A stretch of DNA of 64,000 nt from Sarocladium kiliense (taxonomy: Eukaryota; Ascomycota; Sordariomycetes; Hypocreales; Sarocladiaceae). Made by a program: the position numbers and the translations under genes. Below, in pieces: positions 8,136-19,047 of the stretch. Position 1 is the first letter of the stretch. Every line of letters starts with the position of its first letter. Location of the stretch: positions 1,240,001-1,304,000 of the forward strand of contig JAUZTG010000041.1 in assembly GCA_030734395.1 (NCBI GenBank), in the 5' to 3' direction. The notes beneath the pieces are model-generated. The model saw nothing but the letters and a program-made list of their open reading frames with translations, was not told the DNA's origin and did not search any database.

Positions 8136-10334
8136 ATGGGAAGAGGCCTCAGAAACAAGGCCAGGAAGCTCAAGGACAAGGTGCAGCAACGCTTCTCGAC
8201 TATTGCCACGTCTCAAAAAGAAAACGACGCTCAGTCGGAAGGCCAAGAAACTTCCAGTCAGTCCGCGGATCGCGGGCCAGACGAGCCGCAAGACGCCATG
8301 GCTGCTCTTGAGATTGAGACCTCGGACGCTACATCCCAGAATCAGAGTGACGGTGGTCGCAAGCGTCAGAATCTTCACGACGAACCCGACGACGAGGGCG
8401 GGGAGTGGGAGGTCGTTGGCCGCCCCAAGAAGAAGCCCAAGAAGGCACCGCGGCCTGGCAAGAATTACCCTGGCTTGGAGTTCTCTCCCAAAGCTCGCCT
8501 GAACTCCAAGCTCAATCTCACAAATCTGCGTGATTTGGTCACCTACATTCTTGCGGACGGCCCAGCTCCCCAGTGGATCAGCGTCATGCATCGACCACAC
8601 TTCCGCAAGACCGTCGCCATCATGGTGCCTGGCCTTGAGGAAGCCATGTTCAAGCACAATGCCGACTTCTTCACCTACAACGACCACATCAATCTCCTGG
8701 AACAGCGTATTGCAACCTCGCCTGACGACTACTATCCGAGACCGCTCAAGAAGGAGAAATTGCCAGCTGCACTCGCCCCTTTTGCAGACATGTTCCCACA
8801 CTTGTGGCCCGTCAGAACACCAGGAGATGACAAGCATGCCAAGATGCACTCTCCCATCGCCGCCTTTCTCACCGTGCCTGCGGTCAAGGACAAGGTCCAG
8901 AAGAAGGGTGTGAAGCCAGCCACGGAGCCATCCGGGTGGCAGAACACGCGCACACGCATCACCGAGTTCGTTGCGACGCGGGAGGAACTGGAAGATAACG
9001 GCTATCTCATTCATCCGGCGTTGCTACCCGATGGCGAAAGGAAGGCCGATTTCGTTCCTCCAGAAGGCTGGGTCGTTACGCGTGTCAAGTCTCTCGACGA
9101 GGGCCTCGTGCCAGAGACCGAAATTGAGCAAGGCAGCATCACGGCGGGCCGCGATGTACTGGCGCTGGATTGCGAGATGTGCATGACCGGCGAGAATGAG
9201 TTCTCTCTGACACGTATCAGTATCGTCAATTGGGCTGGTGAAGTGGTGCTTGATGAGCTGGTCAAGCCGGATAAGCCCATCATCGACTACGTCACTCAGT
9301 TCTCCGGCATCACCGAAGAAATGTTGGCACCAGTCACTACTACCCTCCAGGATATCCAGCAGAAGTTGCTGGACATTCTGCATCCTCGCACAATTCTCAT
9401 TGGACATTCGCTCGAATCAGATACCAAAGCCATCCGCCTTGCGCACCCTTTCATTGTCGACACTTCCATCGCGTATCCCCATCCCCGCGGGCCACCTTTG
9501 AAATCATCGCTGAAATGGCTTGCCCAGAAGTATCTGTCAAGGGAAATTCAAAAAGGAGGCATGAACGGTCACGACAGTATTGAGGATGCGAAAACTTGTC
9601 TGGATCTCATCAAGCAGAAATGCGAGAAAGGCAAACTTTGGGGCGCTTCTGACTCAGGCGAGAACCTGTTCCGACGTCTCGCTAGGGCTGGTACGACATA
9701 CAAAGCCCAAGGCGGCGATGCTGCCACTGGGGGGGTCGAGAGTGGCAAGACGAGCGCTGCTGTGGACTGGGGCGATCCGGCTAAGGGCCCAGGTGCCGGT
9801 GCCACACATCAGCTCGGCTGCAAGAACGACGAGGAAGTTGCCATGAATATCATCCGCGCTGTGCAAGGCGACCCTGCGGGGGAAGAGATTCGAGGAGGTG
9901 GGGTTGACTTCATCTGGGGTCGGATGCGAGAGCTCGAAGCCTTGCAAGGCTGGTGGAACAAGAACAGGGTTGACCACAATAAGAACGCGAGTAACCCGCC
10001 TGAAGAAGAGGCACTCGAGGCGGCCGCCGGAGCCATTGCCGCTGTAGCGGAGACATCGCCTCTTGAGCAGGCCTTGACCAGTTTGTCGGAGCGACTGTCC
10101 AGGATTCACGCCGCTCTGCCCCCCTGTACGGCTTTCCTGCTATACAGCGGCTCAGGCGACCCGCGTGAGATGGCACGCCTGCAGCAACTACATGCGCGCT
10201 GGCGCAAGGAGTACAATACGCCTGGAATGAAGTGGGACAACCTCAGCGTGAAGTGGACTGATGTAGAGGAGCAGGCGTTGAAGAAGGCAGTGCAGACTGC
10301 TAGGTCAGGAATCGGGTTCATTGGTGTGAAATAA
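8136..10334 (+). CDS. RNA exonuclease, DEDDh family (Rex1/REXO5-like)
   Basis: Single exon, 732 aa. The exonuclease domain lies at about 340-505: ExoI LDCEM with D345 and E347, ExoII in GHSLESD, and ExoIII HDSIEDA with H near 479 and the last Asp four residues on. This is the DEDDh set for two-metal 3'-5' hydrolysis. Rex1-type enzymes trim 5S rRNA, 5.8S rRNA and tRNA 3' ends in the nucleus. The N-terminus is charged with Lys-rich runs (KKKPKKAPR near 95), fitting nuclear import. The C-terminal 220 residues are low in recognisable domains. Rex3/Rex4 are shorter, so Rex1/Rnh70 is the better match. An upstream helical region (about 120-330) is shared with this subfamily. Confidence 0.85.
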   Translation: MGRGLRNKARKLKDKVQQRFSTIATSQKENDAQSEGQETSSQSADRGPDEPQDAMAALEIETSDATSQNQSDGGRKRQNLHDEPDDEGGEWEVVGRPKKKPKKAPRPGKNYPGLEFSPKARLNSKLNLTNLRDLVTYILADGPAPQWISVMHRPHFRKTVAIMVPGLEEAMFKHNADFFTYNDHINLLEQRIATSPDDYYPRPLKKEKLPAALAPFADMFPHLWPVRTPGDDKHAKMHSPIAAFLTVPAVKDKVQKKGVKPATEPSGWQNTRTRITEFVATREELEDNGYLIHPALLPDGERKADFVPPEGWVVTRVKSLDEGLVPETEIEQGSITAGRDVLALDCEMCMTGENEFSLTRISIVNWAGEVVLDELVKPDKPIIDYVTQFSGITEEMLAPVTTTLQDIQQKLLDILHPRTILIGHSLESDTKAIRLAHPFIVDTSIAYPHPRGPPLKSSLKWLAQKYLSREIQKGGMNGHDSIEDAKTCLDLIKQKCEKGKLWGASDSGENLFRRLARAGTTYKAQGGDAATGGVESGKTSAAVDWGDPAKGPGAGATHQLGCKNDEEVAMNIIRAVQGDPAGEEIRGGGVDFIWGRMRELEALQGWWNKNRVDHNKNASNPPEEEALEAAAGAIAAVAETSPLEQALTSLSERLSRIHAALPPCTAFLLYSGSGDPREMARLQQLHARWRKEYNTPGMKWDNLSVKWTDVEEQALKKAVQTARSGIGFIGVK

Positions 10335-10718
10335 GGTACTAGGGACAGGGAGGATTTTTCCTTACGGGGACTGATACCATGTCTTACGACGTCACGACTG
10401 TAACGATTTTCAGGCGCTTCGCGATACAGGGCTTGGCTATACAGGAACTACTCTTGGCTGATCTCTACAGATGTATCAACATAGAACCGGGTTGCAACAC
10501 CCTTGAGCATCCCCTTGGGCTTCTCTTCTCCTTTGCAGGACATATAATCCAATGCCAGGTCTTCTTTATTTGTAAATTCGCTTGGTGAAAGACTTTTTGC
10601 CATACATATCCACGTATTGTAGTCAGCTCTTGACCCTTGTTGAACCCCCTTCCACGATTCCCATTCGTACACGCAACTGTTCCCAGAACGCAATAATCAA
10701 ACGCAATAATAAAGTAGG
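10335..10718. other. Tail-to-tail intergenic region
   Basis: Convergent 3' ends of the exonuclease and GCV1 genes. I see no gene, repeat or strong hairpin here. Confidence 0.5.
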
Positions 10719-12047
10719 TTAGGCCGGTGCAGTACCCTTCCAGTACTTGGCCGGCACGAACGGCATCTTGCTAACAGTTCCCTTCCTCGTCTTGCCCCTG
10801 ACCTTGACCTCCAGCTCAGTGCCAGACTTATGCAGACCGTCCTTCACATATCCCATAGCGATGTTCTTACCCAGCGTCGGGCTCGGTACACCGCTTGTAA
10901 TTACACCCACTTCCTCGCCATCCTTGTGGATCGTAGCACCCTCACGAGCAGGGGCACCTTCAACGACCAGACCGATCCTGCGGCGGGAAACGCCGGCGCC
11001 GCCCTTGGACTTGGGGGTTAGCTGGGGGATGATGGTCTCGGCGCCGTGGAAGCCTGCGGTCTCGGAGCGGCGAGACTTGGGGATGATCCAGGCGAGACCG
11101 GCTTCGACGGGGGTGGTTGTGTCGTCGAGGTCGTGTCCGTAGAGACACATACCAGCCTCCAACCGCAATGAGTCTCTGGCACCCAGACCCGCAAGCTGCA
11201 GTCTCTCCGGACCAGCGATGGAGAGAAGGCTCTCAACAATCGGAGTCGTCGTCTCTGCCGCAGGGTACTGCTTTCCATTGATGGAGATCTCGAAACCGTC
11301 CTCGCCAGTGTATCCGCCACGGCTGATCAGTACCGGGTGTGACACCTCGCCTCCAGGGAGCTTAAGCTGCGCCCAGACGGAGTTGCCGAAGTAGAATTCG
11401 TCAAGGTTGATAGGGGAAGCGAGGGCTTCCTTGAGAACCTCGGCGCTCTGGGGGCCTTGTAGGGCGACGAGGCCAGAGCCGTCGAGACGAGTCCATTGGA
11501 CGTCGCCGCCGAACTTTCCAAGCTGTTCATCGAGGTACTTGCAGTCCTTCTCGAAGCAAGCACCGTTTGTAACGACATAATACTCATCCTCGCCGATGCG
11601 GGTGGTCACCGAGTCATCCACGATACCACCAGTACCAGGCCACAGCAGCGCCGTAAGCTTCCCCTGCATAGCCCCCTGATCCTTCCAATCCGAAGGAGTA
11701 ATGGTCTCCAAGAACGCCGCAGCATCTTTTCCCTTGAAAATATGCTGCACCATGTGGCTCACATCGAACAGCGACGCATGCTTGCGAGTGAAATGGTGCG
11801 ACTCAGCCAGCGACAGAGAAGAATACTGCACAGGCAGAGAATGATCCGCGAAGGGGACCATCTTCCCTCCCTTCGCAACATGGAGATCATACAGCGGCGT
11901 CTTCTTCAGGTCCGAAGGCGAAGCAGCCCCGGAAGCGCATCGGACTTGCAATGCCGAGGATGCGAACGCAAGAGTGCGTGGGCCGCGGGCAGTGGCAGCT
12001 CGGCCGGCGAGCAGGGCGCGAGAGGCCTTCATGGTTGAAGCCTTCAT
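10719..12047 (-). CDS. GCV1: Aminomethyltransferase, T protein of the glycine cleavage system
   Basis: Single exon, 442 aa from the ATG at 12045-12047. A second in-frame ATG lies five codons later. The N-terminal 40 residues are rich in Arg, Ser and Ala with no acidic residues, as expected of a mitochondrial targeting peptide. The enzyme moves the methylene carbon of glycine to tetrahydrofolate and releases ammonia, working with the P, H and L proteins in the matrix. Signatures are TPLYDLHVAKGGKMVPFADH, the FDVSHM motif, GGIVDDSV (with the conserved catalytic Asp region) and SRGGYTGEDGFEI. The C-terminal barrel GTVSKMPFVPAKYWK is complete. Confidence 0.95.
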   Translation of the reverse strand: MKASTMKASRALLAGRAATARGPRTLAFASSALQVRCASGAASPSDLKKTPLYDLHVAKGGKMVPFADHSLPVQYSSLSLAESHHFTRKHASLFDVSHMVQHIFKGKDAAAFLETITPSDWKDQGAMQGKLTALLWPGTGGIVDDSVTTRIGEDEYYVVTNGACFEKDCKYLDEQLGKFGGDVQWTRLDGSGLVALQGPQSAEVLKEALASPINLDEFYFGNSVWAQLKLPGGEVSHPVLISRGGYTGEDGFEISINGKQYPAAETTTPIVESLLSIAGPERLQLAGLGARDSLRLEAGMCLYGHDLDDTTTPVEAGLAWIIPKSRRSETAGFHGAETIIPQLTPKSKGGAGVSRRRIGLVVEGAPAREGATIHKDGEEVGVITSGVPSPTLGKNIAMGYVKDGLHKSGTELEVKVRGKTRKGTVSKMPFVPAKYWKGTAPA

Positions 12048-12689
12048 GGTTCTGGAAGGTCGGAAACCCAATTGAGTCTATTCGGGATTGGGGAACCTGA
12101 CGTTGGCCGGTGTGTGTTTGTAGTGGGACGAGCGAGAAGAACCCGGACGTTCGCTTGGACGCGGGCTTTGGCGGGCGAAGGGTCGCTGCTGGTGGGTGAG
12201 CTGTGGTGGGGCAAGCCGGATGAGCGCGCAGGTGGGCTTGTCGGGGGATGGACGGGCGTTGTGGCGGGCGATAAAAAGGGCACGACTAAAGCCGGGTTTG
12301 TAGTAGGTAACAGATACGTTATGATTAGCACATAGGCTGGGTCATCCCATAGCGAAGTCGCCTTATGTGCGTGCTGAATATTGTCTGGGGTAATTAAGCT
12401 GGCCTCCTTCTTTAGGCTGACTGACTATTGCTGTGGTCATGTCCATCCCGAGCACGTGTCCGGCATCGGCCCCGACGTGCGCCGATGAGGCCGGTGCACA
12501 AATAAGACCCGAGAGAGGGAGCATAGACTCATTCTCCGATGCATGCTTATCTAGGCTACTCACTGGATTTATACACAATTCGGAGCAATCAATACCTTCT
12601 AGGAATGGCTGCCATGCTCAAAAGCGCCAACAGCCGCTGCTAACCCACAGACCTGTGCACAGACTGAATCCTCGACCACCATCCAACAT
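12048..12689. promoter_or_regulatory. GCV1 promoter / VMA13 3' region
   Basis: The two genes face the same way, so this gap holds the VMA13 3' UTR and the GCV1 promoter. A CACGTG E-box is at 12453-12458, next to a 7-bp inverted repeat (CATCGGC 12464-12470, GCCGATG 12481-12487). The GCV1 leader side is C-rich on the minus strand. Confidence 0.4.
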
Positions 12690-14330
12690 CTACTGCTGCT
12701 CGAAACTGTACTTGAGCCAGCCACCAAGGGCCCGCAAACTCTCCCATCGCACGTTCTCATCCTCTGATTGCATCAGCTCCATCACTCTCCTCTTCAGGCC
12801 GACCTTCTCCAGTTGGAACCTCCTCTCCGGCACCTCCTTAACTAGGCATCCAACGTCGTTACAAGCAATGGCAAGTACCTGCTTGTCACTGTCCCACGGC
12901 TGTGACATGATCTCGGCGAGCTTTCGCGGGATCTCGCCGTTCTCATAATCGAGAATTTTGCGTGCGTTCTCTGCCCAGAACACAGTGCTGCGGTGAGGCG
13001 GCGACCAGCGAAGGTGTCCGGCCTGCACCTCAGCAACGTACTCGTCAAATGTAGTCTTGGTCTTGGTGTACTCGTCTAACATGTCCTTCAAGCTTTGCAT
13101 GTCCTCCAGAAGGTCGGTGTCAGTGAGGTGGCGGCTGCTGATGTTCTCCAGTAGGCTGGGAAGGCGTGCCAGAACAGCTGTTGGTAGAAGCGATCTTTGG
13201 TTCTTCTCAAGAAGGTTGTAAAGGGTCGACAGGATCAGACGAGTGGTCTTCTCCTTTGGTGACAGGCGCAGGAGGTGGACGTAGAGCAGCACAATGTCAT
13301 ACTCGCTAGAAGGTGATCAGTACTTGCTTCGGATCTAGGATTCACGTAGTTCTACTCACTCGTTCAATTCGTCACCAATGTCCTCAGCCTCGAAGCTAAT
13401 CTGCCACATGACGAGCAGAACGTGGTAGAGGAGCTGAAGACCAACGCCGCCGCCCAGAGACCCCTCGAACCCAGTGCGGTTGTTGTTGCCATTGCTGCCG
13501 TTGTTGCCACTCCAAAGGCTCGCCGAGGAGTTGCCACCGCTCCCAATGCCAGCCGCAGTCTGAAGAATCTTGACCAATGGGCCGATCGTCTCGCTGCGCT
13601 GATTCCAGAACTGCTGTCGCGAGACATGTCCGAACAGAACCGCGGAATATTCCTGGACGGCAATATCTTGCAGACCGGCGTCCGTGCTCTTTGCGAGACC
13701 AGATAGGTAGCTAAAGATCAAAGGCAGAGCTTGCTGCGTTGCTTTGGACTCGTCGCGAGCAAGCGCCATGAGGTTGGCGAGGGCGTGGGATGTGAGCAAT
13801 GGAATCGGGTCTTCGGTGTTGTTCGACTTGAGGAGCGGTAAGAAATGTTGGTATGGGTCGTTGCTCTTGAAGATGGCTTTAGCGAGAGATGGGACAGCTG
13901 TAGGTTCGAGGATCCGTCAGTGACTGGGGTTATCGGGCGCGCGGGGATCGCTCGGGGAAGAGGCACGGTGACGACATGGCATGGATACCTCTTTCCTCAG
14001 CTCTCAGAGAAGAGAAGACAGACAGGACTTACCATCTAGAAGGTCGGAAAGCAGGACCAAGACATACTGAATCACATTGGCATGCTTGCCAGCGGACTCA
14101 AGCACACCAGGCTTTCCTGAGCCACCAACGAAGAGGGAGCTGTAGCCAGCGATGTCTCCCTCGACGATCTCCTTCCTTTGCTCGGGCTTCTTGCTCTTAT
14201 CGACAGCACGAATCTTCGAGTACTGCTCCTCGCTCAGAGTGCCACTGCGAACCTGGCCTTCCCAGGGAATGGGGCGTTGGCGAATGTTGCTCTGGAGGGA
14301 GGCCAGGTAGGTCGGCGGGTCGAGCGACAT
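12690..14330 (-). CDS. VMA13: V-type proton ATPase subunit H
   Basis: Three exons on the minus strand (14033-14330, 13360-13897, 12690-13305) give 483 aa, close to yeast Vma13 (478). Subunit H is a peripheral V1 subunit. It couples ATP hydrolysis to proton pumping and silences free V1, acting at vacuolar and endosomal membranes. The sequence is an alpha-solenoid: N-terminal MSLDPPTYLASLQSNIRQRPIPWEG, HEAT/ARM repeats, and the conserved C-terminal block with KILDYENGEIPRKLAEIM, LAIACNDVGCLVKEVPE and KRRVMELMQSEDENVRWESLRALGGWL. A Ser/Gly/Asn-rich insert (GNNGSNGNNN) lies within exon 2. Introns are 135 and 54 nt. Confidence 0.93.
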
Positions 14331-15907
14331 GATGACGGTGTCGCTGGTGCCGTGTCGACGTAATTAGGTATTAGAAAGGATTCTTCCTGGGTCCTGGGAG
14401 CTTCTTAAATGCTGTCAGGCCCGGAAATGACGACGCCTGGATGGGAGAACAGACTGAGGATTGATGGCTGTCGTGATGATCGCAGGTCTCGGGGCCAGCA
14501 TCAAGCAGCGTCACAGCTCGGAGTCTGAGCGGGCGCCACAAGTTGGTCCCACTTATGTGTGGCTTGTGCGAGGTGTCAAGGTCCCGTCCTGAGCCGGGTA
14601 AAGATCGGAAGGATCACCAGCCACCCGAGTCTCGGGATTCGGGATCCACGAGACACTCTACAGGTAAGGTACCTTAAGTCAGATCTGTTGGATATATCAC
14701 TGTCAGTGTTCCGGTGACCTACTTTACATCAATGGATTTGTGTATTTCTCGCATTGGAAATAGCCTTGTAATGGTCGCAGTAGAACACGCCCAGGTCCAC
14801 GCACACATCGTTCTCGGCATCAAAGTCACGTGTTGGCGACAAGCTCATCATCGGTCATCTAGGATAAACATGATTTTGGATTTTGATGTGTGACGCAGGG
14901 GAGACAACTTTCGGTCTCTGATAGGACAGTCGGTCTTGGTCATTCATCCATACTTGGTAGCTTTCTACTTCTGTCACCCCAAATGCTTCTAGCTACCCGC
15001 GTAAGAGTTGACTATGCAAGCGTGAGTGAGTATTGGGAGAGCAGGTGCATATATAAAGCAGAGATGCCGAACATATTATGAATTCGATTATGTTCTGCCC
15101 ATTTTCGGTAGCAGGTTGATTTTCTGCAGGATAATGGTCTGGGAGTGGACTCTACGAGGTACCGGGTAGATTCTGCCGTCAGCTAGCACCAAACTCGAGG
15201 GGCTCCCAGCCGCCGGGGAGATGATCAATGACGACGAAAAACACAACAGGACCGAATGAACAAACAAAAACAAAAACCAACATGGATCAAGGGACGGACC
15301 CTGCAGGAACTAGGCACCAAGGACCCCGTGTTGCGTGTCATGGTAATCTCTCGAGATGGCCTGTGCTGGGCTTAAGCTTTGCCGTGTGCCTGGGAAAATG
15401 GGCGAGGCTGGTGTAAGTCGAAAGTGGGTGGCTGGCACTGGCACCAGCCACCAGCCACCCGCTTCTGGCACCACTGACTGCTGCCCGCGGTCCCCCACCA
15501 TCGCCTGAATAAAAGTCACCATGCAGCGCCCAGCCCGCGAGGAAGTACCTCGTGTTCCCTCCAAACCTTGCTTCTCCTCCATCTGCATTTCTCTTGTCCT
15601 TTTTATTTTCCTCTCCTCATCATCCTGCGTCGCTCGATTCTCTACCGTTACACGCATCTTCTCCCTCAAAATAGAGTTGCGTGGACGTTGAGCCCAGCAA
15701 ACGCCGCTCTCACTCATCACCATCCTCACTGCCCAAGACTCAGTACAGTGGGTGAGTGACCTCACCGCTTCGTCCCGCTTCCCGTGCTCCCGCATTCCTC
15801 GAGTCCGGCCCAGCGCTGCAACAGCCTCGAGGCAAATCCGAGACACATTCGACAAGAGAACCACAATCGCCATTCCAAGGCTCGCCAAACTCCTCATTAC
15901 CGCCGCA
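14331..15907. promoter_or_regulatory. Divergent promoter region, VMA13 / membrane protein
   Basis: 1.6 kb between divergent genes. A TATATAAA box is at 15050-15057 on the + strand, rather far from the downstream ATG, and the last 350 bp are CT-rich, typical of a fungal leader. A 56-codon upstream ATG frame begins near 15521 and would be a uORF if transcription starts before it. Motif CCAGCCAC recurs near 14620 and 15445. No other gene is supported. Confidence 0.4.
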
Positions 15908-17199
15908 ATGGGATTCGTCCCGCGTGCCGGGCTGCTGGCACCCCTCCTCATCGCAGCAGGCTTCGTCTCAGCGTCGCCCTTCCCACGAGATGATCTGCAC
16001 GATGCCGGCTACTCATATCTCATGATGCGCGACTGCGATTCCTACTGTGGTGCCGACAACCAAATGTGCTGTGCCCGGGGCCAGACTTGCACCACCTTCG
16101 ACAACAACGTTGCTACTTGTGTTGGAGGAGGAGGCTTTGTGGGTGGATACACCACGACTTGGACCGAGACCAGGACTTTCACCAGCACTATTCAGACTTA
16201 CTGGGCTCCTGCACCAGAGCCCACCGAGGGTGTCGACTGCATTCCTCAGGCTGACGATCAGGAACCCTGCGGTACAGTCTGCTGCGCTGGATGGCAAACA
16301 TGCGCCTTTCAAGGCCAGTGTTCTTCTAGGCCTGGCTACGATGAGCCCTCAACCATCATAGTCACTACCGACGGCAAGGTCACAACCAGATACTCTGCTC
16401 CTTACAGGATCACCGGTACAACAGTCGTCACAACCACCGAGGTTCAAGCCACCAACACAGACACTGTCACAGAAACCACCACCAACACAGGTGATGCTGC
16501 TGGAGCTACTGAGACGGACGAGAACGGCGAGCCCATTGAGAACGATGGAGGGACTGGTGGCGGTGGCCTCAGCGGCGGCGCTATCGCCGGTATCGTCATC
16601 GGTGTCATTGCCGGTATCATGCTCCTCTGCCTTCTCGCCTTCTGCTGCATCGTCCGCGGCTGCTGGGCTCTCATCTTCGGGCGCAAGAAGGACAAGGAAA
16701 CCCGCGAAGAGCGTGTCTACGAGGAAAGCTACTACCGCGGTAGCCGCCCTCCGCCGCCTGCTCGCAACTCTGGCTGGTTCGGCTTCGGCCGAGGTGACAG
16801 GCCCAAGTCTCCTCGCCGAGACGAGAAGAAGGATTCAAGCGGAAAGTGGTGGCTTGGCCTGGCTGGAGCTGCGGCAACCATGCTCGCACTCCTGAATCTT
16901 CGTAAGGACAAGAAGAAGCCAGTGCGCAAGGGCGGCTCGAGATCACGTTATAGCGACAACTCGTCGTACTTCTACTCTGATACAAGTCCGAGTAAGTTTC
17001 ACTTTGATATGCTCCATTTTGTTCGAATGGCAATGACTAACTGTATGTTCTTCTAGGCAGCGCAAGCTCTGGCAGACGAACTCACCGTTCTCGACGTACT
17101 CGACGTAGCGACGGCTCAAGATCACACTCTGGATACACCAGGCGACCGTCTTCACGCATGCCCTCCAGGGGTCCTTCGCGTGCGCCCTCTCGCATGTAG
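15908..17199 (+). CDS. Single-pass surface protein with two Cys-rich modules and a basic tail
   Basis: Two exons (15908-16991, 17057-17199) give 408 aa. A signal peptide (about 1-22) is followed by two six-cysteine modules: C43, C47, C54, C55, C61, C71 and C111, C121, C125, C126, C132, C138. Both are built around a CC-x5-C core. Next come a Thr/Ser-rich stalk (145-200, likely O-glycosylated), a Gly-rich hinge, a membrane span (about 224-250) with several cysteines, and a cytoplasmic tail rich in Arg, Lys and Ser ending in RS/SR repeats. Type I topology is predicted: cysteines outside, basic tail inside. I do not recognise a named family; a cell-wall sensor or adhesin-like role is possible but not shown. 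Confidence 0.82.
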
Positions 17200-18084
17200 A
17201 ACGGTCATGATGAATTGACATATACGACATGACAACACATAAGAGGACGAACATTGCACATTCTGTACAGCTTTTATTATACCACCAGCAGCGTTTTTAT
17301 ATGCGCGCTTGGATATTTCTACGACTGCAACGTCGTGGCTTTCGGCATTCACCATAACTTTTGCGATCATGCACACGGCGTTCACGGAATCATTGAGAGA
17401 AAGGACAAGGAAGTGTTTTCTTCAGATATCAAGGCTTTGAGGTTTTCATTGGCAACGAATGAATTTGATTTGACTCCCCCTCGAGCTAGGGAAGGCCGGA
17501 CAACGAGGTATGCGCGAACGAGAAAGAGATATATGCATGATGTATTTGGGGCGGAATTATGCGACGTCGAGGAGACGTTTTTCCATACAATGCACCTCAC
17601 GAATAGACCAACAATTGAAATGCCAAAGCGAGTACCCTGTGCTGAACGTCTTCACTCATACTTCCTGAACCGCAGAACACGTATCATCAATTGAGCCCCT
17701 CCGCGCCGTTGCCACACGCCTGCGCTCAACTAAAGCTTAGAGAAGAGTCGAGCAAGCTGTAGAACGTTGAACCATGAATTCTATACTCTCCGTACATTTT
17801 CAATCAGCCCACTCATGAGCCAGCCACCCACTTACCCCAGCCACATCATCCGCAAACACCAAGAAATCCGACCTCTACTCTCCCGGTCGAAACTCATGCA
17901 GAAGGGTGATATAGGAAAATGCAGGGCATGCGTGAAATGATGCTAGGGCCAGGCAAGTCGTTGGATATGTCTTTGAAGAGTTTTTATTTCATTGTAGCAC
18001 CGTGCTACATGACATGCAGTAATGACCCTTCGCCACTCCGGTGTCCCAGAAACGCAAAAGAAACCAGATCCCTTGTTTCACCGC
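17200..18084. other. Tail-to-tail intergenic region
   Basis: Convergent 3' ends of the surface-protein gene and RPL9. A 146-codon ATG frame (17254-17694, +) exists but has no recognisable domain and lies where a 3' UTR is expected, so I do not call it. Confidence 0.45.
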
Positions 18085-19047
18085 TTAGACATCCTCAACG
18101 ATGTTGCCCTTCTCGGAAACGTAAAGACCGTCCAGGAACTGATTGACAACAAGTTAGCCAAATCGAATCTTGCAACGAGGATAGACCTGTCCTCCACTAT
18201 GGGGGAGTTGGAGGACATGGTAGTGATAAACCTTACCTTTCGGATATCCTTGTTCCGGACCTTGCAGATCTGCTGGATGTCGGCGGCACTTTGGGAGACA
18301 GCCTCGACCGAGTTACCGCTCAGGACGAGCTCATCCTTCTGGTTCTTGGAAGCCTCAACATCGACACCAGGCTGCATGGTGACACGGCGAACGATCTTCT
18401 CGCCGATGAAGTTCCTGATCTCAACCTGCCACAGGCCGGTCTCGGAGTTCTTGTCGAGGCTGACGTTGATGGGGAAATGGGCGTAGACGTAGCGCATCTT
18501 GTACTTGAAGCCCTTGGTGACGCCGATGATCATGTTCTCGATGATGGTCTTGACGGTGCGGAGGGCGGCGACGTTCTTGCGAACGCCGTGGTGGATCTCA
18601 ATGGAGATGACATTGCGCTTGGGGTGTGCGAAGGTGACAGCGAGGTGACCAAGGTCCTTGGACAGCTTGCCGCGGGGGCCCTCGACGGTGACCTGCCGGG
18701 TCTTGATGGTGACCTTGACTGTAATCGGGGGAAGAGAAAAAAGTTAGCATGCGTGCGGTTCCTCGATGCAATTGAATCCTTGCTGCGCCCGTCACCACGT
18801 CCGTATCGATGGTACGCCTAATCGATCTTCTCCCCGTTGCCTAATGTGTAGTCGAGACAGGTCGGCCAAGGGGGATCAGTTCGAGTGAAGCGCATCGTAT
18901 CGAGAGGTCGGGTGGGATTGTTCGACAAATGTTCGAGGATCGATGGCGAGGCGCGGGCAGCAGCAAAGAATATCTGGCAAATGGGTGGAATAATCACGTA
19001 CCACCCTCGGGGATGTCGAGGAGCTCCTGCGAATGAATGTACTTCAT
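18085..19047 (-). CDS. RPL9: 60S ribosomal protein L9 (uL6)
   Basis: Three exons on the minus strand (19002-19047, 18237-18718, 18085-18138) give 193 aa. L9/uL6 sits near the GTPase-associated centre and sarcin-ricin loop of the 60S subunit. The start MKYIHSQELLDIPEG, the middle GPRGKLSKDLGHLAV and GVTKGFKYKMRYVYAHFPINV, and the end FLDGLYVSEKGNIVEDV match the family along its full length. The first intron (283 nt) follows only 15 codons, the usual placement in fungal ribosomal-protein genes. The second (98 nt) splits off the last 17 codons and contains a perfect 9-bp hairpin and a CTAAC branch-like site. Confidence 0.96.
18188..18217 (-). repeat. Perfect 9-bp hairpin in RPL9 intron 2
   Basis: On the transcript strand TGTCCTCCA (18217-18209) pairs with TGGAGGACA (18196-18188) around a 12-nt loop. 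It lies about 19 nt after the 5' splice site and upstream of the CTAAC branch-like site. It could shorten the effective intron or bind a regulator; the role is inferred. Confidence 0.55.

Noticed and set aside
15310..15951. 213-codon frame (-) over the surface-protein leader
   Set aside because: Antisense to a well-supported gene start, with no recognisable product.
17254..17694. 146-codon frame (+) between convergent genes
   Set aside because: No domain, odd composition, and located where 3' UTRs of two genes are expected.
18719..19001. RPL9 intron 1 as a host for a C/D-box snoRNA
   Set aside because: No RUGAUGA C box paired with a CUGA D box near complementary ends.
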